The notes under the pieces: generated by a model
What the model saw: only the letters and a program-made list of their open reading frames with translations
Database searches by the model: none
Told to the model about the DNA's origin: nothing
Position numbers and translations under genes: made by a program
Shown here: positions 17,327-25,188 of the stretch, in pieces
How positions within the stretch are numbered: the first letter of the stretch is position 1
Layout: each line of letters opens with the position of its first letter
Assembly (NCBI GenBank): GCA_015067675.1
Contig: SVMB01000008.1
Span: 1 to 64,000 of the forward strand
Reading direction: 5' to 3'
Source: Oscillospiraceae bacterium
Lineage (GTDB): Bacteria; Bacillota; Clostridia; Oscillospirales; QAMX01
DNA: 64,000 nt

Positions 17327-18145
17327 TCATCCGTATACCGTCAAGACAGTTTTCGGCGATTTTTCAAGGCTGATACGATCATTATAGCGTCCACTTTTCC
17401 CGATGTCAATCCAGAAAAGCGACTTGTTGAACAAATTTCCCAGTGCGCGATTGACTACAAACAGGTACAGAAGTACGTGTTCAGCCGACCACCACGTAGC
17501 CTGCGCACTGTTCAAAATGCTCCGGTTCCCCCAGGTCAGATCGCCCGGGCAGCTGCCCTTATACAGCGCCCTGGCAATGATCTCCGGCTCCACAAGCTGG
17601 ATACCGTCTTTGCACCAGGGTTTCTCCGAGCTGTTGGCGATGACGATTTTGCCATTCTGATCATAGCCGACAGCCATTACATAATGTGCACCCTTGGAGA
17701 AGGGATTATCCGGGAACTCCGGCGTCGGCTCAGACCAGAAGATAACCTGCTTTCCCTGAGACAAGGCATCACCAATATGTGCCATTACCGCATCCAGACC
17801 ATCCGACGGTACACCAAAGGCTTCGGCGGGAATGCGATGGGCTCTGAGCACCTTCACAATGCCGCCGGTGGTAGCAAAGTGATGCTGTACGGGACTGCCG
17901 TTCTCCTGCGGTGCGCCCCAGGTCTTACGGCAGTACAGATACTCCGCCATCGGATCAAGCTCAACGCCATGCAGGCGTGCTGCCATCGCAGTACAGCAGT
18001 GTCCGCAGCCGTTGTTGCGGATGTACTGTGCATATTCGCCGGTGTCCCATCGATTCTGATGCCAGACGGGCGTGGAGCCGCCGTTGATTGAGACAACGGC
18101 AGGGGCTTTCAAATCACCGGTGTATATGTAGGTTGCGTATTGCAT
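17327..18145 (-). CDS. C39-like cysteine peptidase family protein
   Basis: A 272-residue protein with the papain-like C39 arrangement. Cys lies in RNNGCGHCCTAMAA (Cys47 is the likely nucleophile), His in KGAHYVMAVGYDQNGK, and an Asn in IVIANSS. There is no signal peptide and no transporter domain, so it is not a bacteriocin-processing exporter. The gene has its own promoter (18183-18211) and ribosome site AAGGAAG, and is followed in operon by the DUF2264-like gene. The substrate is unknown; it may instead be an amidase or a deamidating enzyme, as the fold supports several reactions. Confidence 0.65.
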   Translation of the reverse strand: MQYATYIYTGDLKAPAVVSINGGSTPVWHQNRWDTGEYAQYIRNNGCGHCCTAMAARLHGVELDPMAEYLYCRKTWGAPQENGSPVQHHFATTGGIVKVLRAHRIPAEAFGVPSDGLDAVMAHIGDALSQGKQVIFWSEPTPEFPDNPFSKGAHYVMAVGYDQNGKIVIANSSEKPWCKDGIQLVEPEIIARALYKGSCPGDLTWGNRSILNSAQATWWSAEHVLLYLFVVNRALGNLFNKSLFWIDIGKSGRYNDRISLEKSPKTVLTVYG

Positions 18146-18182
18146 TGTTTTTCTTCCTTTCAAAGGTTTTGTATTTGTTATC

Positions 18183-18211
18183 AGCATACAGGAAATAAAC
18201 GTTGAAGTCAA
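18183..18211 (-). promoter_or_regulatory. Promoter of the C39-like/DUF2264-like operon
   Basis: TTGACT (18206-18211) and TATGCT (18183-18188) on the minus strand with 17-bp spacing. Confidence 0.65.
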
Positions 18212-18240
18212 GAAGGCGCGCCGATTTTTCCGGATGCAAA

Positions 18241-18275
18241 AGGCATCGGCGGATCTGAGCCGCCGATGCCTTTTT
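18241..18275. terminator. Terminator after the cupin gene
   Basis: AGGCATCGGCGG (18241-18252) pairs with CCGCCGATGCCT (18260-18271). A and T runs flank it on both sides. It begins directly after the cupin stop on the minus strand. Confidence 0.85.
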
Positions 18276-18277
18276 GA

Positions 18278-18628
18278 TCACTTTGTAAAATCCTCGCGCA
18301 TGGGCGTGAAGAAATCGAGCATCACGCCGCCTTCCAGCGCCACGCAGCCGTGAATCACGCCGTTCTTCTTCACCAGCGTATCGCCGGCCTTCACCTCATA
18401 GGTCTCATCACCCACGGTGAAGCGGAAGCGTCCGGAGACGATGTAGGTTACCTGCGTATGGGGATGGCTGTGCAGCGCTCCCACCGCGCCGGTTTCAAAG
18501 GTATTTTCCACGCACATTGCATCATCGGAATAGGCCAGCACGCGGCGCACCACACCTTCGCCGCCCGATTGCACCTGTGCATCCTCATGCGGAAGCATAA
18601 CCTGGTTCATGTAGTCCTTTACGTTCAT
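18278..18628 (-). CDS. Small cupin-domain protein
   Basis: A 116-residue single-domain cupin. Motif 1 is present as ALHSHPHTQVTYIVSGRF, giving two His ligands and the usual Glu position changed. Motif 2 contains HGCVALEGG after VKAGDTLVKKNGV. Such proteins bind metal and act as isomerases, sugar- or quercetin-type enzymes, or sensors; nothing here selects one. A purine-rich site (AAAGGAT) precedes the ATG. It stands alone between the LRR lipoprotein and the C39-like operon. Confidence 0.85.
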   Translation of the reverse strand: MNVKDYMNQVMLPHEDAQVQSGGEGVVRRVLAYSDDAMCVENTFETGAVGALHSHPHTQVTYIVSGRFRFTVGDETYEVKAGDTLVKKNGVIHGCVALEGGVMLDFFTPMREDFTK

Positions 18629-18769
18629 CTTTTTTATCCTTTCTCCAGCAGATTCACATCATACGATCTGCATTCTTCTACAGGATACCATACCAGATCA
18701 TTTTTAACATTCTGTGAATAGATGCCCCTTCGCCGGATTGTTGCGCCGTAACCTTCATCCGCCGTCAGC

Positions 18770-20911
18770 TTATGCTGCCAGCTCGTAGGAAAACTGGTTT
18801 TCCTCGCAGTATTCATGCATGACGCTGCCTTCCACGACGGTGAACACGGCCTTCGTGCCCAGATCACCGAAGAGCGCGCCTTCGATCGTCTCAAGGCTGG
18901 CAGGCATCGTCAGGCTCTCCAGCGCATCGCAGCCCACGAAGATTGACGCGCCGATGGACTTCACACCCTCGTGTACCGTCAGTTTCCGGAGGGAAGCGCA
19001 ATTGTAGAAGCAGCCCTCGCCCAGAACCGTCAGCGTATCCGGCAGAGTCACGTCCACGAGCGCCTGGCATTCGTAGAACAGGCTTTCCTGCAGCTCGGTT
19101 ACGCCTGCGGGAATCGTGATTTCCTCCAGCGCCGTGCAGAACGCAAAGGTCATGTCGCCAAGCTTTGCAACACTCTCCGGCAGCGTCACCTTCGTGAGGG
19201 AGCTGCATTCGTAGAAAACGCCCTTGCCCAGCTCGGTCACACCTTCCGGCACTTCAAAGGAAGTCAGAGCATTGCAGGCGGTAAAGAAGCCCTCGGGAAT
19301 TGCCGTAATGCCCGTGGGAAGGGTGATGCTTTCCAGTTTTGTGCAGTTGGCGACGCCATAGGCACCAATCTCCGTGATCCCCGCAGGCAGGACGATCTCG
19401 GTCAGGCTTTCGCACTCACGAAAAACGCTGGCGCCCATTTTGGTCACGGTTTCGGGGATTTCAATCGTCTGCAGCACTTTACAGCCCTGGAAAAGACCCT
19501 CAGAAAGCTCGCTCATCGTATCCGGAAGGGTAAGTGACTGCATGGAGGCACAGCCAGCGAAGGTGTAGGGACCAAGCTCGGTGATACCGGCAGGCAGCTC
19601 CACGGTTTTGAGCACGCTGCAGTTTGCAAAGGCATATTCGCCGAGATTTTTCAGGTTTGCAGGCAGCTTTACCTCGCGCAGAGAGGCACAGTCGGCCAGC
19701 ACATGACTGCCCATGGAGGTGATGTTGTCATGGAGTTTGAGTTCAGTGAGGTTTTTACAGCCGTAGAACGCACCGCCGCCCAGCTCCGTCACAGTCTCGG
19801 GCACGATATAGGAATTAAAGCCCAGGCAGCCGTAGAAGAGATTGTCGGGGATACGGGTAATCGCCGCAGGCAGGGTTACGCCGGAAAGGCTCTCGCAGGA
19901 GGCAAATGCTGCGGCGCCCAGTTCCGTCACGCCCTCCGGAAGCTTCATCGCCCGCAGGCTGACGCAATTTTCAAAGGCACCGTCACCGATGGCAGTCACG
20001 GTTTCGGGAAGCTCAATGCTCACAAGGCCCGTGCAGCCGGAAAACATATAAGCCGGCACGGCGGTCATGCCCTTGGGCAGGGTCACTTCGGTCAGTCCCG
20101 CGCAGTCCTGCAGCAAACCGTCGCCGATGCTCACAAGGCTTGCAGGCAGCTCCACCTTGGTCAGTGCGCGGCAGTTGCCAAAGGCCGCTTCACCAACGTG
20201 GGTCAGCTTTGAGGGCAGCAGCAGCGTGGTCATCGCCGTGCAGGTATAAAATGCGCCATCACCGATCTCGGTGAGACTGCCCGGCAGCGACACACTGATG
20301 AGAGAAGTACAGGAACTGAACGCGTCGGCGGAGATACCGGTCAGGTTGCGTGGAAGATTGACCACCGTCACGTCGGTGTTGCCCTGGAAGGCAGTGCTGA
20401 GATACTTGACGCTGGCCGGAACATTGACCGTGCCGCCGGCGCCGTTATACTTGATAAGCACCTGATCGCCCGCGACCACAAACTCGCCATCCTGAAAGTC
20501 AAACCAGGGAGTATAGGCAAAGGCGTGGGAACCGATCCTGGTCACCGTAGCCGGGATGATAACCTCACACAGGGCATCGCAGCCGTCAAAGGCTCGATCC
20601 CCGATAAACGTAACCCCATTGGGGATGGTCACAGACTCGATGGTCGTGTTGACATAGAAGGCCTCGGCACCGATACCGGTAACGGGCTTGCCGTCAAGGG
20701 TTTCGGGGATGACGACTCTGGCTTCTTTTCCCAGATAGGAGGTGATCACTGCGTGATCCTCATACACCTCATAGCCGTACTCTTCGCTCACGGCAGTGCT
20801 CAGCGGCTTTTGTTCTACCACGGGCGCAGGTGCGCTGCCGCAGCCCGCCAGCAGCACCGCAATGAGGCACATGGCAAGGCTGAGCGCTGCGATAGATTTC
20901 AGATTCTTCAT
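18770..20911 (-). CDS. BspA-type leucine-rich-repeat lipoprotein
   Basis: A 713-residue secreted lipoprotein. The signal ends in LLAGCGS, a good lipobox with Cys24 as the likely lipidated residue. After a short linker, about 25 tandem LRR_5 (BspA/TpLRR-type) repeats of roughly 23 residues fill residues 55-690, each with the core form CxxLxxVxLPxxLTxIGxxAF. There is no wall-anchoring motif, so it should sit on the outer face of the membrane by its lipid. Related proteins mediate adhesion or host and microbe contact. AAAGGAG precedes the ATG. It is downstream of the PpiC foldase gene, separated by 83 bp with a strong hairpin. Confidence 0.92.
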   Translation of the reverse strand: MKNLKSIAALSLAMCLIAVLLAGCGSAPAPVVEQKPLSTAVSEEYGYEVYEDHAVITSYLGKEARVVIPETLDGKPVTGIGAEAFYVNTTIESVTIPNGVTFIGDRAFDGCDALCEVIIPATVTRIGSHAFAYTPWFDFQDGEFVVAGDQVLIKYNGAGGTVNVPASVKYLSTAFQGNTDVTVVNLPRNLTGISADAFSSCTSLISVSLPGSLTEIGDGAFYTCTAMTTLLLPSKLTHVGEAAFGNCRALTKVELPASLVSIGDGLLQDCAGLTEVTLPKGMTAVPAYMFSGCTGLVSIELPETVTAIGDGAFENCVSLRAMKLPEGVTELGAAAFASCESLSGVTLPAAITRIPDNLFYGCLGFNSYIVPETVTELGGGAFYGCKNLTELKLHDNITSMGSHVLADCASLREVKLPANLKNLGEYAFANCSVLKTVELPAGITELGPYTFAGCASMQSLTLPDTMSELSEGLFQGCKVLQTIEIPETVTKMGASVFRECESLTEIVLPAGITEIGAYGVANCTKLESITLPTGITAIPEGFFTACNALTSFEVPEGVTELGKGVFYECSSLTKVTLPESVAKLGDMTFAFCTALEEITIPAGVTELQESLFYECQALVDVTLPDTLTVLGEGCFYNCASLRKLTVHEGVKSIGASIFVGCDALESLTMPASLETIEGALFGDLGTKAVFTVVEGSVMHEYCEENQFSYELAA

Positions 20912-20936
20912 AACTGGTTCTCCTTTGCAAAAGACA

Positions 20937-20979
20937 GGGGGTGGCTCTGCTCCCCGTTTCCGGTTGCAGCTCCACCCCC
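20937..20979 (-). terminator. Long intergenic hairpin between foldase and LRR genes
   Basis: On the minus strand GGGGGTGG pairs with CCACCCCC; inside, CTGC pairs with GCAG and CCG-gaaa-CGG closes a GNRA-type tetraloop. TGTCTTTT follows. It is best read as a partial terminator or attenuator that sets foldase-to-LRR readthrough. Confidence 0.55.
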
Positions 20980-20994
20980 ACGGGTTAACCTTGA

Positions 20995-22479
20995 TCAGGC
21001 AATTTTACCGGCCATGTTGTAGCCGAAGGAAGAGATCTGGGCAGTGAAGCCCTCCATACGCTCGGCAACCCAGGCGTTGTACTCCTCGGTGCGCAGGGCT
21101 CCCTCGATAAGCTGGGTGCGAACCTCGGCGTTCTCGCCGACGTAGTAGAGGATGTGGCAGCCGAACTCACTCACGACGATCTCGGCATCGCCGGTCTGGC
21201 GGGCATCGTCATAGAGCCAGTTGTTGACCTCGGTCACAACCTGGTTGCGGGGAACATTGGTATACAGGCCGCCTTCAACCACGGCGGTATCATCGGAATG
21301 CTCGTCGGCCAGAGCGCCAAAGCTCTCGGCAGTCGCCTCACCGGCCTTCCACTGGGCCAGGATTTCCTGAGCCTCGGCCAGAGCCGCAGCCTCGGCCTCG
21401 GCGGTCACGGTGCCATCCTCGCCGGCTTCGGCGGTGATAAGGATATTGCGGAAGTCACGGGAATTGTAGAGGTTGTCCTCACGCTCGATAAACTGAACCA
21501 CGGTGTAGCCGTAGGTCTGCTCAAAGATCTCGGCATCACCGGAGGCACGCTCGGCATCAAAGAGCCAATCGCCGTAGGGAAGGGTGCTGACATTGGCGTA
21601 GGGAGCGTTGTTGGTCCGGGTAGCGGAATCGTCCTCGTAGTAGGACTTGGATTCCTCATCGACGATATCATAGATAACGTCGGCGAAGTTTTCACCGGCA
21701 GCCAGACGGGCGATGATGCTCTCGGCCTCGGCCTTGGCGGCAGCCTTGGCAGCATCAGCGTCCTCACCCTCGGCAGCAGCGCCGTTGATGCTGTAGATGC
21801 TGTAGCTGACATACTCATAGGCATTGGGATCGGCCTGATAAGCAGCGTCAAGCTCCTCGGCGGTGTAGGTCATACCTTCGGCGATCTGGGCAGCATAGGT
21901 CTCGGCGATGAATGCCTTGCGGGTATTGGCCTCGTAGATGGCGGCATTCATGCCGGCGCCGTAGACAGCCTGCAGATAACCGTTCTTGCTGAAGCCATAG
22001 GCCTCGGCGGCGGCATAGGTACCGGAAATAAGACCGGCAAGCTCTTCCTCCTGCTCGGCACTGAGCGTAAAGCCGGCCGCGGCAGCCTCTGCATTGAGCA
22101 TGGAAACGTTCTCGATGTTTGCAACGGTGGATTCCTTGATGTAATCGGCCCAGGTCTGATCCTCGGAGTACTGCTGCTCATCAAGCGGCACGGAGGTATC
22201 AAGAATCATGGACACGTAATCGCCGTAGGTGCTGTAGAGGTTATTGTAAATGGTCTGGTAGGAGCTGTAGTAGTAGAAGTTAAAATCGGCGGGGGTGTAA
22301 GTCTCATCGCCCACGGTGACGGCGTTGGCCATACGGTAGACAGCGCCCGAAGAGAACAGGGCAAGGGGAGTAATGAGAATCAGCACGGCCAGGATAATGG
22401 CAACGGTGATGATCGTCTTTTTGGTCTGGGTACGCTTGGCGGCGGCGCGGCGCGCAGCCTTTTCGGCGGCTTTGCTCAT
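20995..22479 (-). CDS. Membrane-anchored PpiC-type peptidyl-prolyl isomerase (PrsA/SurA-like foldase)
   Basis: A 494-residue protein. A very basic N-terminus (MSKAAEKAARRAAAKRTQTK) is followed by one membrane segment (about 22-43) and a long extracytoplasmic Ala/Glu-rich helical SurA-like region. One or two parvulin domains lie in the C-terminal half, for example FRNILIT, LAQWKAGEATAESFGALADEHSDD and EFGCHILYYVG. It lacks a lipobox, unlike PrsA, so it is tethered by an uncleaved helix. It probably folds exported proteins; the downstream LRR lipoprotein and the many secreted proteins of this region are plausible clients. The promoter is at 22552-22580. Confidence 0.82.
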   Translation of the reverse strand: MSKAAEKAARRAAAKRTQTKKTIITVAIILAVLILITPLALFSSGAVYRMANAVTVGDETYTPADFNFYYYSSYQTIYNNLYSTYGDYVSMILDTSVPLDEQQYSEDQTWADYIKESTVANIENVSMLNAEAAAAGFTLSAEQEEELAGLISGTYAAAEAYGFSKNGYLQAVYGAGMNAAIYEANTRKAFIAETYAAQIAEGMTYTAEELDAAYQADPNAYEYVSYSIYSINGAAAEGEDADAAKAAAKAEAESIIARLAAGENFADVIYDIVDEESKSYYEDDSATRTNNAPYANVSTLPYGDWLFDAERASGDAEIFEQTYGYTVVQFIEREDNLYNSRDFRNILITAEAGEDGTVTAEAEAAALAEAQEILAQWKAGEATAESFGALADEHSDDTAVVEGGLYTNVPRNQVVTEVNNWLYDDARQTGDAEIVVSEFGCHILYYVGENAEVRTQLIEGALRTEEYNAWVAERMEGFTAQISSFGYNMAGKIA

Positions 22480-22551
22480 GGTGAATCATCCTTTTCGGTA
22501 TATTTGCGAAGTCGGTGTGTCCGCTCCGCATGAAATCATAGACAGTTTTAC

Positions 22552-22580
22552 ATTATACCCGAAAGCTCCCCAATTTGCAA
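22552..22580 (-). promoter_or_regulatory. Promoter of the foldase-LRR operon
   Basis: TTGCAA (22575-22580) and TATAAT (22552-22557) on the minus strand with 17-bp spacing. Confidence 0.75.
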
Positions 22581-22707
22581 GCATCAAAGCACGATTTCTT
22601 TTGAACCAGTCGTAAATTTTCCGTACCCAATCCCGATTTTCTCCATTTGAGGCATCTTGACCCGGATTTCATCCCGCAGCCAGCTTCCACGCTTCTTCCG
22701 TACACGT

Positions 22708-22735
22708 AAAAAAGCGGGGCTCAGATGAGCCCCGC
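22708..22735 (-). terminator. Terminator of the Cys/Gly-rich microprotein
   Basis: GCGGGGCTCA (22714-22723) pairs with TGAGCCCCGC (22726-22735), with six A residues at 22708-22713 giving a T run on the minus strand. Confidence 0.85.
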
Positions 22736-22761
22736 CTCCGTCAGACAGATCAATACGTTCC

Positions 22762-22920
22762 TCAGCAATCGCTGCAGCCGCACAAGCCCCCGAAGCCGCC
22801 GCAGAAACCGCCGCTGAGCCACAGCACGATCACCGCGATGATCACCAGAGTCCACAGGCAGCTGTTGTTGCCGCAGCCGCAATTGCCGTTGGAAGAATAG
22901 GTCATACCGTTGCAAGACAT
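22762..22920 (-). CDS. 52-residue Cys/Gly-rich membrane microprotein
   Basis: A short frame beginning MSCNGMTYSSNGNCGCG with a good ribosome site (GGAGG 8 nt upstream) and its own downstream terminator, which together argue for a real gene. It has a Cys/Gly/Asn-rich N-terminus, a central hydrophobic segment (about 22-35, LWTLVIIAVIVLWL) and a Gly/Cys-rich end finishing GCSDC; eight Cys in all. The layout recalls short Gly-rich one-helix proteins of Firmicutes such as the YjcZ group, but with many more Cys residues. Function is unknown; metal binding, disulfide cross-linking or an envelope or spore role are guesses. Confidence 0.7.
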   Translation of the reverse strand: MSCNGMTYSSNGNCGCGNNSCLWTLVIIAVIVLWLSGGFCGGFGGLCGCSDC

Positions 22921-23034
22921 AAGATAGCCCTCCGAATTCATAACTTGCGGCCGGTCTTTCTGACCGCCACACTACAGTATATACGGATGGCTTCCATTCG
23001 GTGACAGGACAGCGTTCGTCCTTTTTCACCGGTC
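22921..23034 (-). other. Leader region of the microprotein
   Basis: On the minus strand this gap holds a TATACT box (near 22979), then a hairpin CGGTC-agaaa-GACCG (about 22950-22966), then the ribosome site. No convincing -35 box is present, so the promoter class is uncertain. Confidence 0.35.
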
Positions 23035-24198
23035 TTATCCGACGATGACCGTCGCCCGGTAGGCCGCGTCAATGGCCACGGTGCCGGAATCAATCAGAAT
23101 ATCCAGCAGGCGCACGGTTGCGTCCTTCTTCGCCGTCATCAGCGCCTTATATGATGAAAACGCCACATGGTCGCGGTAGAACACGCTGCTCATGGCATTG
23201 ACATCGGCAAACGTGAGCATACCGATCTGCTGCGCTTTCTCAGATGCCTTTGACCAGACAAAATCACCGGCTGCGTCATTATATCCCAGCGCACGCAGCA
23301 AAAACGTCAGATACTGTTCGCGGGTAGCGCTCTGGTCGGAGCCGTACTTGTCTGCACTGATGCCGTTGGTATATCCACGGGCGTAGGCATAGGCCACGTG
23401 GCGGTCTGCCCATGCGGGCACATCCTTGAAGGGATGCTTTGCGGTACTCGCCAGCGCCTCGTCCTCCTCACCCAGCAGACGCACCAGCATCACCAGCGCC
23501 TCAACACGGGTAGCCTCGCGGGTCAGTTCAAATCCTGCATTGGTGCCCTTGAACAATCCCATCTCCCGCAGGGCCTGGGCATACCTGAGATACTGCTCGG
23601 TGTAGACACCCGGTGTCACCGGATCAGAGGGCTTTTCGACGATGCCGCCGGAAGAAGCAACGCCCAGCAGCTTTGCACTGCCCGAGACCGTGATCACGGC
23701 ATTACCCGCTGATGCGCGCAGGCCGCAACCTCCTGTATCGGCAATGATGTAGAGATGCCCCGGCACCAGCACCGTACCGTCGGCACAGCCGACACCCTCG
23801 CTTGCGTCCACCAGCACAGTTCCCGCTGCGGCGACAACCTCAGCCGAGCCGCTGACGAGGGTAAACTTGGTTCCGAGTGCACCTGTGACGACGGAACCGG
23901 ATGAAAGCGTGTAGCTGCCGCTTGTCAGGGTACGCATGGCGCGGGCGTTCATGGTATCCAGCCAGAGCTCCGAGCCGATCTGCACACGCAGGCTGCCGGT
24001 GGAGAAGTTTTTCTCAAGGGTCTCCTCAAGCGCCGCGAAGGCGCTTTCCAGCATCTGCTGCGTCTGGCTCATGATGTAGGGCTGGTAGGTATCTGTCAGA
24101 TAGCTGCGGGTAACCACAGGGTCCGCCGCAGTGGTCAGCACGCCCGAGAGCAGGATCGCCGTCATCAGCAGTGCCATGAATCGAAGTTTCAGTTTCAT
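23035..24198 (-). CDS. Secreted S-layer-homology (SLH) domain protein
   Basis: A 387-residue exported protein. The signal peptide covers about residues 1-25 (MKLKLRFMALLMTAILLSGV). The middle region (about 30-195) is Ser/Gly/Val-rich beta structure. The C-terminal half has SLH repeats, with FKDVPAWADRHVAYAYARGY and SATREQYLTFLLRALGYND as the clearest. SLH domains bind pyruvylated secondary wall polymers and fix proteins to the cell surface. Start 24198 has AAAGGAG 5 nt upstream. It begins 10 bp after the rex stop and should be on the same transcript, an unusual pairing. No enzyme domain is recognisable. Confidence 0.85.
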   Translation of the reverse strand: MKLKLRFMALLMTAILLSGVLTTAADPVVTRSYLTDTYQPYIMSQTQQMLESAFAALEETLEKNFSTGSLRVQIGSELWLDTMNARAMRTLTSGSYTLSSGSVVTGALGTKFTLVSGSAEVVAAAGTVLVDASEGVGCADGTVLVPGHLYIIADTGGCGLRASAGNAVITVSGSAKLLGVASSGGIVEKPSDPVTPGVYTEQYLRYAQALREMGLFKGTNAGFELTREATRVEALVMLVRLLGEEDEALASTAKHPFKDVPAWADRHVAYAYARGYTNGISADKYGSDQSATREQYLTFLLRALGYNDAAGDFVWSKASEKAQQIGMLTFADVNAMSSVFYRDHVAFSSYKALMTAKKDATVRLLDILIDSGTVAIDAAYRATVIVG

Positions 24199-24208
24199 GA
24201 ATGCTCCT

Positions 24209-24907
24209 TTACCTGTTACCGAGAGGGGCAAAGACCCGCATCGCCAGCCGTTCGGACAGCGGCATACTCTCCCTTGCCTCCTGCTGGGCAGGAATGCGGC
24301 AGCACAGCGTCATCAGGCTGTCCGCCAGATGGACATTCTCCACCGCCGTACGGGATCCTTCGGCCTGAATATCCACCGATGTAAAGTTCCAGATGCCCCG
24401 CACCCCGCAGCGCATCAGGATATCGGCCGTACTCTGTGCCGCGCTGCCCGGACAGGTCAGCACCGCCACCGCAGGATGAAATTCCATGCAGAACTGCTCC
24501 AGCATCGCTGCGTCCAGCACGGTAACATCGCCGATCACGCGGCCGATTTTTTCCGGATCTGTGTCAAAACACGCAGCAATGCTGACACCGCAGCGTGAAA
24601 ATACGCCGTCGGTAAACAGCGACTGCGCCATACTGCCCATGCCGACGATCACGCCGCGGCAGCCTGCCTGCAGATTCAGGATCTCTGCCAGTCGGTCACG
24701 CAGCGTTTCGGTGTTATAGCCGTAGCCCTGCTGACCAAAGCCGCCGAAGCATGAAAAATCCTGACGCACCTGCGAAGCGGTGAATCCCAGCGCCTGCGCC
24801 AGTTCATTGGAGGATACGCGTGAGATTCCCTGACTGCACAGTGACTGTACATATCGGTAATAGCGGGGCAACCTGCGGATAACAGCGGATGATACTTTTG
24901 CGGCCAT
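24209..24907 (-). CDS. rex: Redox-sensing transcriptional repressor Rex
   Basis: A 232-residue NAD(H)-responsive repressor. The N-terminal winged helix (about 8-60) shows the family pattern RRLPRYYRYVQSL and VSSNELAQALGFTASQVRQD, then GYGYN. The Rossmann domain has VGMGSMAQ (about 88-95), a variant of the usual GxGxLG where Met-Ala replaces Leu-Gly. A domain-swap helix ends the protein. Rex senses the NADH/NAD+ ratio and controls fermentation genes in Firmicutes. AAGGAG precedes the ATG. No canonical Rex palindrome was found in its own promoter. Confidence 0.93.
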   Translation of the reverse strand: MAAKVSSAVIRRLPRYYRYVQSLCSQGISRVSSNELAQALGFTASQVRQDFSCFGGFGQQGYGYNTETLRDRLAEILNLQAGCRGVIVGMGSMAQSLFTDGVFSRCGVSIAACFDTDPEKIGRVIGDVTVLDAAMLEQFCMEFHPAVAVLTCPGSAAQSTADILMRCGVRGIWNFTSVDIQAEGSRTAVENVHLADSLMTLCCRIPAQQEARESMPLSERLAMRVFAPLGNR

Positions 24908-24962
24908 GGATTCTCAACTCCTTTTTGATCGTATCCTGCTTTGCGCCTTCTTTACAAGCTCT

Positions 24963-24991
24963 ATTATAGCGGTTTCGTCAATGTTTGTCAA
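24963..24991 (-). promoter_or_regulatory. Consensus promoter of rex
   Basis: TTGACA (24986-24991) and TATAAT (24963-24968) on the minus strand, 17 bp apart. It is back-to-back with the metK promoter. Confidence 0.85.
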
Positions 24992-25056
24992 ATGAACTTT
25001 TTATGCGGGCAAAACCTGTGATTTTCGCTGAACTTGAGCCGCTTTTTCTTTTTTGA

Positions 25057-25085
25057 TTGACACTTCTCTTACGCCGTGGTATAAT
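25057..25085 (+). promoter_or_regulatory. Consensus promoter of metK
   Basis: TTGACA (25057-25062) and TATAAT (25080-25085), 17 bp apart, giving a leader of roughly 95 nt. Confidence 0.85.
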
Positions 25086-25106
25086 ATTTCCGCAGTAAAA
25101 TGACGG

Positions 25107-25133
25107 CCCGGTGCGGCATGCGCCGGGGTTTTT
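25107..25133 (+). terminator. Attenuator-like hairpin in the metK leader
   Basis: CCCGGTGC (25107-25114) pairs with GCGCCGGG (25120-25127) around GGCAT, followed by GTTTTT. It sits about 15 nt after the predicted start site, so it can act as a premature terminator. No SAM-I, SAM-III or other known SAM riboswitch core was recognised. Confidence 0.6.
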
Positions 25134-25161
25134 ACGTTTATACAGAAAGGAGTAGCACCGG

Positions 25162-25185
25162 TTGTCCGCCGGTTTGCACACTTGA
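25162..25185 (+). CDS. Possible 7-codon leader peptide upstream of metK
   Basis: The only strong ribosome site in the metK leader, AAAGGAG (25146-25152), is 36 nt from the metK ATG. It is 9 nt from a TTG that opens a seven-codon frame ((f)M-S-A-G-L-H-T), ending in TGA 3 nt before the metK ATG. This arrangement suits translational coupling by reinitiation. The frame is too short for any independent support. An ACCGG/CCGGT hairpin (25157-25173) overlaps it. Confidence 0.35.
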   Translation: MSAGLHT

Positions 25186-25188
25186 TAC

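Noticed and set aside
18634-18894. Frame overlapping the end of the LRR gene
   Set aside because: A shifted shadow of the LRR coding sequence; the LRR frame itself is complete to its stop at 18770.
24963-24991. Rex binding site in the rex promoter
   Set aside because: No TTGTGAA-N4-TTCACAA-like palindrome is present; nearby TTGACA is the -35 box.
25092-25188. Known SAM riboswitch in the metK leader
   Set aside because: I could not align the leader with the SAM-I, SAM-II or SMK consensus; reported instead as an unclassified leader.
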